Shown: in pieces, positions 43,843 to 53,142 of the stretch | Layout of the letters: the number at the start of each line of letters is the position of its first letter | Position numbering within the stretch: the stretch's first letter is position 1 | Assembly (NCBI GenBank): GCA_024278975.1 | Contig: JAJRSD010000108.1 | Location: forward strand, 1 to 60,281 | From: Bacteroidota bacterium | Lineage (GTDB): Bacteria > Bacteroidota > Bacteroidia > Bacteroidales > Prolixibacteraceae | Direction of reading: 5' to 3' | Length of the DNA: 60,281 nt | Position numbers and translations under genes: made by a program | The notes under the pieces: model-generated | Told to the model about the DNA's origin: nothing | The model's database searches: none | What the model saw: the letters and a program-made list of their open reading frames with translations, nothing else

Positions 43843-45450
43843 ATGCATAAGAACTTACTTTTAGGAGTTGAGGCCATCGGACAGGGAGCAATAGACGGTG
43901 GAATTTCCGGAGTTTACGCGTACCCCGGAACTCCATCAACCGAAATAACAGAATATATTCAGGCAAACGAAATTACCAAAGAGAAAGGTATTCGTAGTAA
44001 ATGGTCGGCGAACGAAAAAACCGCCTACGAAGCAGCTTTGGGGATGTCGTACGCCGGGAAGCGTACCATGGTTTGCATGAAACACGTTGGTTTAAACGTG
44101 GCCGCCGACGCGTTTATGAATTCGGCAATTACAGGAATAAATGGAGGAATGGTTGTAACAGTTGCCGACGACCCATCGATGCATTCGTCGCAAAATGAGC
44201 AGGACTCAAGGTTTTATGCAAAATTTGCAATGATACCGGTTTTGGAGCCAACCAATCAGCAGGAGGCCTACGAAATGACACGCGAAGGATTTCAGCTTTC
44301 AGAAGATTTAGGAGTACCGGTTATGGTTCGTATAACAACGCGTCTGGCACATTCTCGTGCAGGTATTAAACGCAAAGAGGTAATTGCGGAGAATGATTTA
44401 ATTCTACCATCAAATCCAAGTCAGTTTGTTTTACTGCCCGCAATTGCCCGTAAACAGTACAAGGGATTACTCGATAAACAGTATCTTTTCGAACAGGCTT
44501 CTGAAGACTCAAAATACAACTCGTTTACAAAAGGAACTGACAAAAGTTTAGGAATAATTGCATGTGGAATTACCCACAACTATTTGGCTGAAAACTATAA
44601 AGATGATGAATGTCCTTATTCAATATTAAAACTTTCTCAATATCCGATTCCGGGAAAATTACTTGCTAAGTTTGAAGATTGTTGCGAAGAAGTTTTAGTA
44701 CTCGAAGATGGGTATCCTATTGTTGAAGAGGCGGTAAAAGGCATTTTCAAAAAAGATATGAAAGTTAGTGGCAGGCTAACCGGAGCACTTCCTCGCGATG
44801 GTGAATTAAATGCCGATTTAGTTGCGCTGTCGCTTGGTAAAGAGGTTGAAAAGACGGTGAGTATTCCTGAAATTGTTACAAATCGGCCTCCGGCTTTGTG
44901 TCAGGGATGCGGTCATATGGATATGTACGATGCTTTAAACGAGGCGGTAAATGTATATTCGAAAGGACGTGTTTTTTCCGATATTGGCTGCTACACTTTA
45001 GGCGCGCTGCCACCCTACAAAAGTATCTATTCGTGTGTTGATATGGGAGCATCGATTACAATGGCAAAAGGAGCTTCCGATGCAGGTTTAATTCCTGCAA
45101 TTGCTGTTATTGGCGATTCAACATTTACACATTCCGGAATTACAGGATTGTTAGATGCTATTAACGATAAAGCGAATGTGGTAATTGTTATCTCCGATAA
45201 CGAAGCTGTTTCTATGACCGGAGGACAAGAGTCTTCGGCTGTTGGGAAAATTGAATCTATTTGTGAAGGTGTTGGCGTTGACCCTGCGCATATTAGGGTT
45301 GAAACCCCGATGCGAAAAAACCACGATAAAATGGTTCAGATATTTAATGAAGAAATTGCTTACGATGGAGTTTCGGTAATAATTTTCCGCCGCGACTGTA
45401 TTCAGGTTTTGGCAAAAAGAAAAAAAATCAAACCAGTTTCACTTAAATAA
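43843..45450 (+). CDS. iorA: Indolepyruvate ferredoxin oxidoreductase, alpha subunit
   Basis: 535 aa from MHKNLLLGVEAIGQGAID at 43843; an ATG at 43768 adds 25 residues that do not look conserved. Pyr domain: YAYPGTPSTEI and GMSYAGKRTMVCMKHVGLNV. TPP domain: LCQGCGHMDMYDALNE near residue 350 and GDSTFTHSGITGLLDAINDK near 424. The enzyme oxidatively decarboxylates aryl-pyruvates from aromatic amino acids to acyl-CoA, reducing ferredoxin. The C-terminal 2x[4Fe-4S] ferredoxin domain found in archaeal IorA is absent (the chain ends CIQVLAKRKKIKPVSLK), so an external electron acceptor path is implied. Paired with iorB, 7 bases away. Confidence 0.9.
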   Translation: MHKNLLLGVEAIGQGAIDGGISGVYAYPGTPSTEITEYIQANEITKEKGIRSKWSANEKTAYEAALGMSYAGKRTMVCMKHVGLNVAADAFMNSAITGINGGMVVTVADDPSMHSSQNEQDSRFYAKFAMIPVLEPTNQQEAYEMTREGFQLSEDLGVPVMVRITTRLAHSRAGIKRKEVIAENDLILPSNPSQFVLLPAIARKQYKGLLDKQYLFEQASEDSKYNSFTKGTDKSLGIIACGITHNYLAENYKDDECPYSILKLSQYPIPGKLLAKFEDCCEEVLVLEDGYPIVEEAVKGIFKKDMKVSGRLTGALPRDGELNADLVALSLGKEVEKTVSIPEIVTNRPPALCQGCGHMDMYDALNEAVNVYSKGRVFSDIGCYTLGALPPYKSIYSCVDMGASITMAKGASDAGLIPAIAVIGDSTFTHSGITGLLDAINDKANVVIVISDNEAVSMTGGQESSAVGKIESICEGVGVDPAHIRVETPMRKNHDKMVQIFNEEIAYDGVSVIIFRRDCIQVLAKRKKIKPVSLK

Positions 45451-45457
45451 AATTAAT

Positions 45458-46039
45458 ATGAAAGTAGATATTATATTAGCAGGTGTTGGCGGACAAGGAA
45501 TTTTGTCGATTGCCTCGATTATAGGAGATGCAGTTTTAAGTGAAAACCTTTTTCTCAAACAAGCCGAAACTCATGGAATGAGCCAGCGGGGAGGAGCTGT
45601 AGTTTCGCATTTGCGTATTTCGGATAGTGAAATTGCATCTGATTTAATTCCAACAGGGTCGGCAGATTTAATTATTTCGGTTGAGCCGATGGAATCTCTC
45701 AGGTATTTACCTTTTCTTTCGTCAAACGGATATTTGGTTACCAATACAACACCTTTCGAAAATATTGTAAACTACCCTGATATAAACGATATTATTGCTG
45801 AAGTTAAAAAGCAGCCACATTTTGTTGCTATCGATGCTGATAAAATTGCAGCAGATCTTGGAAATAAAAGGGTATCGAATGTTGTTATTTTGGGCGCGGC
45901 AACGCCTTTTATTAAAATTACGCCCGAAAAAATTGAAGCAGGAATAAAACGCATATTTGGTAGAAAGGGAGATAAAATTGTTGAATTAAACCTTAAAGCA
46001 TTTAAAGCAGGATTGGAATTTGCGTTGAAAAATAGTTAG
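45458..46039 (+). CDS. iorB: Indolepyruvate oxidoreductase, beta (gamma-domain) subunit
   Basis: 193 aa. GVGGQGILSIASIIG (residues 8-22), AETHGMSQRGGAVVSHLRIS and SVEPMESLRYLPF are the conserved features of the catalytic gamma domain of 2-oxoacid:ferredoxin oxidoreductases. It forms the heterodimer with IorA. The stop TAG (46037-46039) overlaps the stop codon of the convergent amidase gene. Confidence 0.93.
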   Translation: MKVDIILAGVGGQGILSIASIIGDAVLSENLFLKQAETHGMSQRGGAVVSHLRISDSEIASDLIPTGSADLIISVEPMESLRYLPFLSSNGYLVTNTTPFENIVNYPDINDIIAEVKKQPHFVAIDADKIAADLGNKRVSNVVILGAATPFIKITPEKIEAGIKRIFGRKGDKIVELNLKAFKAGLEFALKNS

Positions 46040-46821
46040 CTTTCTACTCGAAACTCATCACAATCATTTAAAAGCGGAAAGCTTTTTCTGAAATTGTGTA
46101 GTTCTGAATAGGAAATCTCAAATGTTTGTACTTCCTCTTTTTCACCCAAAAAAGTGTCAAATCCTTTTGGTGAAATCATTGCCGAATCGCCTGAATATTT
46201 TAAACCGGCTCCGTCAGTTCCAACCCGGTTTACACCAAAACAGTACGATTGGTTTTCTATCGCTCGGGCAATCAACAGGTTTTTCCAAACATGATGGCGT
46301 GCCGATGGCCAGTTAGCAACAAAAATAAGTACATCGTAGTTTTCGCTATTTCTACTCCAAACCGGAAATCGGAGGTCGTAACAAATAAGCGGGCAAAAGC
46401 GCCAGCCTTTATATTCTACAATCAATTTTTCTTTTCCGCCAGAATAATGGAGATGCTCCTGCCCCATCGTAAACAGATGACGTTTATTGTAATACTCAAT
46501 TTTACCATCGGGGAAAACCCAAAATGCACGGTTATAAATCTGATTATTCTCCTCAATTATCAAACTGCCAACTACCGCAGCATCTTTTTTAGCGGCCATT
46601 TTTTTCATCCACTCAACCGAGCTGCCATTTACAGGTTCTTTTAAATTTTCAGGACTCATTGAAAAACCAGTTGTAAACATCTCAGGTAAAATAATTACGT
46701 CAGTATCGTCAAGGTTTTCAATCCATTCGGAATATTTATTGATATTGGCTTTTGGATTTTCCCAAATTATATTGGGTTGAAATACTGTTACTTTTAAATT
46801 TTCAGTTGAATTTGACGACAT
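46036..46821 (-). CDS. Nitrilase-family amidohydrolase (omega-amidase/YafV type)
   Basis: 261 aa. The catalytic triad is complete: E47 in VIILPEMFTTGFSM, K113 in YYNKRHLFTMG, C147 in FCPLICYDLRFPVWSR. The sequence matches YafV/Nit2-type omega-amidases, which hydrolyse alpha-keto-glutaramate or -succinamate produced by glutamine transamination. That links loosely with the adjacent 2-oxoacid oxidoreductase, since aromatic transamination makes its substrate and omega-amidase removes the co-product (inference). Cytosolic. Confidence 0.88.
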   Translation of the reverse strand: MSSNSTENLKVTVFQPNIIWENPKANINKYSEWIENLDDTDVIILPEMFTTGFSMSPENLKEPVNGSSVEWMKKMAAKKDAAVVGSLIIEENNQIYNRAFWVFPDGKIEYYNKRHLFTMGQEHLHYSGGKEKLIVEYKGWRFCPLICYDLRFPVWSRNSENYDVLIFVANWPSARHHVWKNLLIARAIENQSYCFGVNRVGTDGAGLKYSGDSAMISPKGFDTFLGEKEEVQTFEISYSELHNFRKSFPLLNDCDEFRVES

Positions 46822-46863
46822 AAAATATATTTATATACTCAAATATAGATATAATTTAGATAA

Positions 46864-47538
46864 TTATTCGGAAGAACCGGAGAATGAAACAAGTTGATTT
46901 TTAAATGCATAAATAACCAGATTAACGGTATTAAAAGTTTGTGTTTTTTGAAATAGGTTGCTTTTATGTTTTTCAATAGTTTTCGGACTTAGAAAAAGCA
47001 ATTCTGCAATTTGCTCATTATTCAAACCTTCACAAACCAGATCAAGTATCTCTATTTCTCGCGAAGTTAATTGAGGTAATTTCAGATCTCTAACTCTTCG
47101 GTTTTTATTTTTATTCAAATTACGTGTAATAACTTTAATAATTTCTTCCGAAAAATAATTCCCCCCTTCGTGTACCCTAATTATTGCTTTTTCAAAATCG
47201 TCAATATCCGAACGTTTTAACATATATCCTTCCACTCCTGCTTCAAACATTTGCTCTATATAGTCGTCTTCCAAAAATGTTGTTAAAGCAATTATTTTCA
47301 ACTCCGGGTATTTTTCGAGGGCAATTTTAGTAGCTTCAATACCGTTCATTCTTGGCATATTTATATCCATCAAAACAATATCAGGAATTTTAGTCTCAAG
47401 CATTTCTAAAAATTCTTCTCCATTTGAGGCTTGACCAACTACATTAACAAAATTGAAATTATTTAACAGAAGAAGTAAACCATTACGAAATATTTTATGA
47501 TCGTCAACAATTATTACTGATGTTTTTTTCGCGCTCAT
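46864..47538 (-). CDS. NarL/LuxR-type response regulator
   Basis: 224 aa from MSAKKTSVIIVDDHKIFR at 47538, leaving a 10-base gap from the kinase stop; an ATG at 47556 is also in frame. Receiver: D12/D13, phospho-acceptor D58 in IVLMDINMPRMNG, the conserved Thr in IIALTTF, Lys in GYMLKRSD. Output: LuxR helix-turn-helix (LTSREIEILDLVCEGLNNEQ, then LFLSPKTIEKHKSNL). The target genes are not evident. It forms a two-component pair with the gene upstream. Confidence 0.93.
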   Translation of the reverse strand: MSAKKTSVIIVDDHKIFRNGLLLLLNNFNFVNVVGQASNGEEFLEMLETKIPDIVLMDINMPRMNGIEATKIALEKYPELKIIALTTFLEDDYIEQMFEAGVEGYMLKRSDIDDFEKAIIRVHEGGNYFSEEIIKVITRNLNKNKNRRVRDLKLPQLTSREIEILDLVCEGLNNEQIAELLFLSPKTIEKHKSNLFQKTQTFNTVNLVIYAFKNQLVSFSGSSE

Positions 47539-47548
47539 TTTTAAATTC

Positions 47549-48817
47549 TTAACCAATATTAAACTGAATAGTTATTTTAACTCCATTTCCATACCCGCTA
47601 ATTATCGAATACGTACCTTCCAGTGTTTCCACCCTATTAATTATATTAATTAATCCGGTTTTTTCACCTTCGTCAGAGTAATCAAACGAAGGATCGAAAC
47701 CAATTCCATTATCAGAATAATGAAGAAATACCTTTTTCTTTTTATTATTGAATTCAATTTTTGCTTCGCTTGCTCCCGAATGTTTAAGCGTATTGTTTAT
47801 TAATTCACTACTGATTCTGTAAAGATTTAGTTCAGTATTTTTTGATATTTTGATATTAAAATTTTTCGATTCAACATAAAAAAATATATTCCCGATATCG
47901 TTCATTTTATTACATACAATTTCCAGTGATTTTATTAAACCATATTTATTTAAAATAGTTGGGTTTAAATTATTTATTGCATTTTCAACACTTTCCAAAC
48001 CCATATCGAAAAGATGTTTTAATTGTATTAATTTTTCTTTTACCTTTTCATTCTCATGAACTTCCTTTTCCAAAAGATTAATATACAACCCAATACTCGA
48101 AAGTATCGACCCGAGTCCATCGTGCAGATCGGCAGCAATTCGCTTACGTTCTCTGTACTCTATATCAATCGTTTTTTCAACATATTGCGTTTCAACAGAA
48201 TGGTATGTATTTATTAATCGGATTATAAGTACCAGGCTAAAAATTAGAAATCCGAAAATTGAAATTAATAATATAAATATTTTACCCTTAAAATTTGAAT
48301 TACTATTAGCAATATAATTATGAAGACCTTTTTCATATTCAATAAATGCTTTCTGAAAACCTCCATACTCCAGAATAATTGCCGAATCTATTGTCTCTTT
48401 ATCTTCATTATCTTCATGGAATGCAATTGAGATTAATACCTGGAGCCTCTCGATATGAGCTTCTATTTCGGAAAGAACAACAACAAAATTCCGAACTATT
48501 TTTTTATTGCTTTTATTAATATTTTTTCCATTGATCGAATTCAGTGATAATACCAAATTTTTTGCTTTTTCCAAACCTTCCAATATTTCAATATTTGCCG
48601 AAGTATCGTTAATTAGAAAATAATCGTCTAATTTAATTCTGCTGTGAGAAACTTCAATTTCTATATTTTTCGAAAGTTCGACAAGCGCAAAATGTCTGCG
48701 ATCTAATATAAAACTTTTAAAAACCGTAAAAATTATTCCGCTAAACGAAAGAATACAAAAGGCAAGTACTACTATTACAACTTTACCTTTGAGGAATTTT
48801 ATGGTCTTAAAATTCAT
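47549..48817 (-). CDS. HisKA_3-type sensor histidine kinase
   Basis: 422 aa. One helix near residues 13-35, a periplasmic sensor of about 145 residues, and a second helix (IFILLISIFGFLIFSLVLII). The dimerisation and phospho-acceptor region is RIAADLHDGLGSILSSIGLY with H232; the HATPase has ELINNTLKHSG (N box) and YSDNGIGFDPS (G1). No known ligand domain is recognised in the sensor. It partners the NarL-type regulator downstream. Confidence 0.93.
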   Translation of the reverse strand: MNFKTIKFLKGKVVIVVLAFCILSFSGIIFTVFKSFILDRRHFALVELSKNIEIEVSHSRIKLDDYFLINDTSANIEILEGLEKAKNLVLSLNSINGKNINKSNKKIVRNFVVVLSEIEAHIERLQVLISIAFHEDNEDKETIDSAIILEYGGFQKAFIEYEKGLHNYIANSNSNFKGKIFILLISIFGFLIFSLVLIIRLINTYHSVETQYVEKTIDIEYRERKRIAADLHDGLGSILSSIGLYINLLEKEVHENEKVKEKLIQLKHLFDMGLESVENAINNLNPTILNKYGLIKSLEIVCNKMNDIGNIFFYVESKNFNIKISKNTELNLYRISSELINNTLKHSGASEAKIEFNNKKKKVFLHYSDNGIGFDPSFDYSDEGEKTGLINIINRVETLEGTYSIISGYGNGVKITIQFNIG

Positions 48818-48927
48818 ATTCAGAAACAGTTAATATTGAATCTGTAATTTAAGCTAAATTTTTAAAGTGGCTTAATGTTAAATGTATTTTTTAATAATAA
48901 AGGATTACGCTCAGTAATAAAACATAG

Positions 48928-48967
48928 TTTTTATTGTATCCGGCCAATTTGTCGGACACAATAAAAA
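48928..48967 (-). terminator. Stem-loop after the V-ATPase operon
   Basis: TTTTTATTGTATCCG (48928-48942) pairs with CGGACACAATAAAAA (48953-48967), 14 of 15 positions, around a 10-base loop. It lies 100 bases beyond the ntpK stop in the 250-base gap before the kinase gene, and probably ends the ATPase transcript. The stem is A/T-rich rather than followed by a long T-run. Confidence 0.55.
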
Positions 48968-49067
48968 CTTACTGAAATCATTTGAAGTAAATCAAAAACC
49001 TCAGAATACCAAATGATTATAAATTTTAACCTGAAATAAATTTAATACATATTTTTCAAGCCATTTT

Positions 49068-49547
<480 letters not shown>

Positions 49548-49574
49548 TTAATAGTTAATAATTTATTTATTCTT

Positions 49575-51371
49575 TTATTTTTGTTTCGAAAACGGTTTAT
49601 ATTCCTGCCCTCCACCCGCAAATCCTGCATTTTTATAAAACTCTACAAATGTTAAACGCATTGGGTGTACAAATGAGCCAAGTGATGAAATAAGAATATT
49701 TAAAGTATGACCAATTAATAGAAATATGACAAAGAAAATGGGACCAATAATTTTGGAAGCACCAAGTATTTGCATGGCAATATCGTTAATAACAAAACCA
49801 AGTATTGCGCTGGAAAGTCCCAATGCAAAAAGCCGTATGTAAGATAAAAGGTCACCAAATATTCCGCTAACTGTCGAGTAAATATCCCAAACACCTTTAC
49901 CTATTCTTGAAAGAATACTTACCGCAGGATCGCTAAAAAATATTATAAGAAAAAGTCCTGCCGAAAGAACTAAATATAAAATAATTTTGTTTTGAGGAAT
50001 AACCTCAGATTTAGTAAGAATGGTATAAAGAACGGTGCCGAGGATAATAATAAGCCAGCCGAATGTTGCCAGAGAATAACTAAATCCGTACTGTTTTATC
50101 TGGTTTGCAGCTTTTATAAACAGGCCGAAAACTATCTGCAGGGCTCCCAGCAAAAGTGCCAGATTAAACATTTTACCCGGATCTAAAAAGAGAGATTTAT
50201 AATCGGCAATCAAAGGAATTTCAGCTTCAATTAAATTAATGCCAAAAAAGGTTCCCGATATAGCTCCAAAAACAACAGTTGCAAGCCCTAAAAACTGGAC
50301 CAGCGAGAGTATTGGTTTAATATTCTCTTTTGCTTTTAATTTATACAGTCCACCACCAATAATAAATATTAATCCATAGCCTGCATCTCCCAGACAGAAT
50401 CCGAAAAACATCATAAAAAATGGTGCAAAAAATATTGTTAAATCCAACTCTGAATATGATGGTAACGAGAACATATTACCAATGGGTTCGAACAATTTAC
50501 TAAAACGATTATTCTTTAATAAAACGGGGACTTTATCTTTCGGTGTTGCTTTACCCGAAATAAAAAGCACACTGTTTTCTTGTAAAAATTCGTCAATTTT
50601 ATTTTTTGTTGTTGCCGGAATCCAGCCTTCCAAAACCATTATATTTTTATCAGCTTCTTCGGTAGTTCTAAGAATTGTTTCTTCAAAATCCAACAAATCT
50701 ATTATTTCGGCTTTGCATTTTGCTAAAAATTGAATTGAGTTTCCGGCATACACGTCCAAATCTTCATTAATCTGTATAATTTCTCTTTCAATTCCTTCTA
50801 TTTTTTTTCTCGTCTCGTTTGCAGAAAGTTCGGGTAACTCCACTTCGTCAGTTCCAACGGGCAGTGCTACATCACTAGTTTGAAACAAGACTGCACGAAC
50901 CAAATCTCCTCTTTCCGAAATTATATCAACAGAATATCCAGCATCATTCAATTCAAGATATCTATTTTTTGTAGTGGTAAAAAGCCTGAGATAGATATTT
51001 TCATCTTTTAATTTCTGTATTAAACCGGGAGAAAAGTCTCCCCAAATTGAGGATTTATGAAACTTCTTTTTCATCTTGTCCAGCTTCTGATCAAGTGTTT
51101 CCAGTCGATTTCGTTTTACAGAAATATCATCTAATATTGTTGCTCCCTCGGTATAAGTTATCTCATTACTTTGTTCAACTTCTCGTTTTTCCAGAAACTT
51201 AATTGTTTTTTCAAATTTACTTATTTGAATGTATTTTTGCTTGATTTCATCGGTTGATGTTTTGCTCTTTTCAATTACATGTAACAAACCAAGTTGCTGT
51301 AATTTTTCAAGGAAATCTCTATATTCCTTATGAAAAATCAAAAAAGTATATTTGTGCATCGGAACTATCAT
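49575..51371 (-). CDS. ntpI: V/A-type ATPase stator subunit I
   Basis: 598 aa. The N-terminal half is a soluble coiled-coil domain that binds peripheral stalks (LEKLQQLGLLHVIEKSK; KRNRLETLDQKLDKMKKKFH). From about residue 310 there are some seven to eight helices (FFGFCLGDAGYGLIF, IFGDLLSYIRLFALGLS), where the Arg in LSYIRLFA is the half-channel arginine facing the K ring. The start overlaps the ntpD stop by 4 bases. Complete and typical in length for bacterial I subunits. Confidence 0.93.
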   Translation of the reverse strand: MIVPMHKYTFLIFHKEYRDFLEKLQQLGLLHVIEKSKTSTDEIKQKYIQISKFEKTIKFLEKREVEQSNEITYTEGATILDDISVKRNRLETLDQKLDKMKKKFHKSSIWGDFSPGLIQKLKDENIYLRLFTTTKNRYLELNDAGYSVDIISERGDLVRAVLFQTSDVALPVGTDEVELPELSANETRKKIEGIEREIIQINEDLDVYAGNSIQFLAKCKAEIIDLLDFEETILRTTEEADKNIMVLEGWIPATTKNKIDEFLQENSVLFISGKATPKDKVPVLLKNNRFSKLFEPIGNMFSLPSYSELDLTIFFAPFFMMFFGFCLGDAGYGLIFIIGGGLYKLKAKENIKPILSLVQFLGLATVVFGAISGTFFGINLIEAEIPLIADYKSLFLDPGKMFNLALLLGALQIVFGLFIKAANQIKQYGFSYSLATFGWLIIILGTVLYTILTKSEVIPQNKIILYLVLSAGLFLIIFFSDPAVSILSRIGKGVWDIYSTVSGIFGDLLSYIRLFALGLSSAILGFVINDIAMQILGASKIIGPIFFVIFLLIGHTLNILISSLGSFVHPMRLTFVEFYKNAGFAGGGQEYKPFSKQK

Positions 51372-51973
51372 ACCATCTCCTCCATTTTCTTTTGTTGGCG
51401 TTTTTTAACAATTTTCTGTGCCGATTTCGACAGGTTTTCTTCATCTTCCAGAAACCGTTTTATCTTTAAAATTGCATCCTGATAACCGGGAATCTGTACC
51501 TTTTCGTATAAGTTTACTTTTTGTGTAGTTTTACGTCTGGCATAATCAAGCAGTATCATTTTTCTGGTAAAGAACTCTTTTTCGGTAACTATTTCTGCCA
51601 GCTCCTTTATTGTCGAAATTCCTTTGGAAAACCATTTTGGTTTGTCGAAAAGACTAAATTCTTTTTCGTTAAAAATTACCCTTGCGAGAATTGGTATTTT
51701 CACTCCGGCAATTTTGTGTGTTTTTATTTCAACATTGCTGATAGCGATTAAACCAGGAATAAATTCATTCCACAACCCCGAATTAATAGCACGAGATTCC
51801 AACTTTGCTACTAGCTTTTGCTCTAATTCAAGTGTTTTGCCTTTTGCTTTTTTAACTTCCAGACGCAAAGCTGCTTCCTTATTTTTTATTGTCGGAAGAG
51901 CTTTTATTCGCATATTAAGCTGCTTGTTAAGACTTTGTAATGCTGTTTTATTATATTGAAATTTTATTGCCAC
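51368..51973 (-). CDS. ntpD: V/A-type ATPase central stalk subunit D
   Basis: 201 aa, long antiparallel coiled-coil: FQYNKTALQSLNKQLNMRIK at the start and SAQKIVKKRQQKKMEEMV at the end, with the NVEIKTHKIAGVKIP core. It forms the rotor shaft in the A3B3 ring. No separate F subunit gene is visible. It is placed 29 bases after the embedded stress-protein gene. Confidence 0.9.
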   Translation of the reverse strand: MAIKFQYNKTALQSLNKQLNMRIKALPTIKNKEAALRLEVKKAKGKTLELEQKLVAKLESRAINSGLWNEFIPGLIAISNVEIKTHKIAGVKIPILARVIFNEKEFSLFDKPKWFSKGISTIKELAEIVTEKEFFTRKMILLDYARRKTTQKVNLYEKVQIPGYQDAILKIKRFLEDEENLSKSAQKIVKKRQQKKMEEMV

Positions 51974-52002
51974 TTTTTTCTATTATTATTTAGCCTTAGT
52001 AA

Positions 52003-53124
52003 TTACACGGGAAATATTAGTACTGGAATTTCAGCTCCACCCGAAATCAGCTTTTGGAGTAAACTCTGATGAAACATCTTATAAAATGCTGATCGTTTCA
52101 TTTTCGAGAACGAGATAATATCAATACTGTTTTTAACTACAAAATCGTTAAATCCTTTATTAATATTTTCACTCTCGAGAAGCTCACACTGAATATTGTG
52201 TTCGCCATAGTCCTTTGCCATAAGTTCATTTAATTCAACTTCTTTCTCTTTGTAGTGTGGATTTTTGTGTAAACTGACATGAACACAATGAATCTCTTTT
52301 TCGAAAGGTTGTAATATATAGAGTAACTTATTTAGCGATGAATTGTCTGCTTCATAGAAATTGGTTGCATACATTACATTTATCTTGTTTTTAACTTTAA
52401 GAGTTGTTAAACCCGGAACCGCTAAAACCGGACAATTTGATTGTTCAATAACTTTAACGATTGTTTTTTCCAGAAACCCACCACTCCTTTTTATATTTTC
52501 CAGCACTCCCATTAAAATAATGTCTGGTTTGTACCGTTCGCTGGCATCGGAAATAACATTTTGAGGAGTTCCTTTTAACATGCGGTAATGTATCTTTACA
52601 GACTCAAATAATGTTTTAGGAATTTGTTTTTTTAATTCGTCACTAAATTCTACCAGCTTTAATTGTGCATTTTCATGCGCCTCCTGCAACTCCATCTTTA
52701 AATGTTTTTGCCACGAGACTCTATGTTTTTCATGTTCATTAATAATCGGATTAGGGTAAACGTACAAAAGTTTTACTTCGGCATTTATTTTTTGTGCCAG
52801 TAACATGGCGTATTTACAAATTTCGACACAGTTATCTATTAGTTTTACAGGAATCATAATCTTCTTCAAATCTTTTATAATTATGTCCTCCCTAATTTTA
52901 TCAAGATCATAATCTTTCTGAATTTGCAATAAAATCTTCACCGCTTTTTCAGATTGATCAATTTTTACCTTTAAAAGTACTTCATCAGGATTGTATGCGT
53001 TTCCAAGAGTTAATCCCTCGTTGGTAAAAAAACATTCAACGCCCTCTGCCTCAAATTTATTTTTCACAAAACTACCGAGTTGTGGCTTTACAATTCTCAA
53101 CATGGTAACCAATTGATTCTCCAT
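52003..53124 (-). CDS. DUF2007-like plus universal-stress-protein fusion, inside ATPase operon
   Basis: 373 aa. Residues 1-75 resemble DUF2007 signalling domains (VKPQLGSFVKNKFEAEGVEC, DEVLLKVKIDQSEKAVKILL). Two UspA-type halves follow: the first KKIMIPVKLIDNCVEICKYA to DIILMGVLENIKRSGGFLEK and NCPVLAVPG, the second KINVMYATNFYEADNSSL to GGAEIPVLIFPV. The ATP-binding Gly pattern is imperfect. It lies 18 bases after ntpB and 29 before ntpD, so it is made with the ATPase. A regulatory role is inferred only from location. Confidence 0.8.
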   Translation of the reverse strand: MENQLVTMLRIVKPQLGSFVKNKFEAEGVECFFTNEGLTLGNAYNPDEVLLKVKIDQSEKAVKILLQIQKDYDLDKIREDIIIKDLKKIMIPVKLIDNCVEICKYAMLLAQKINAEVKLLYVYPNPIINEHEKHRVSWQKHLKMELQEAHENAQLKLVEFSDELKKQIPKTLFESVKIHYRMLKGTPQNVISDASERYKPDIILMGVLENIKRSGGFLEKTIVKVIEQSNCPVLAVPGLTTLKVKNKINVMYATNFYEADNSSLNKLLYILQPFEKEIHCVHVSLHKNPHYKEKEVELNELMAKDYGEHNIQCELLESENINKGFNDFVVKNSIDIISFSKMKRSAFYKMFHQSLLQKLISGGAEIPVLIFPV

Positions 53125-53142
53125 GGCTTACATTTTAAATTG

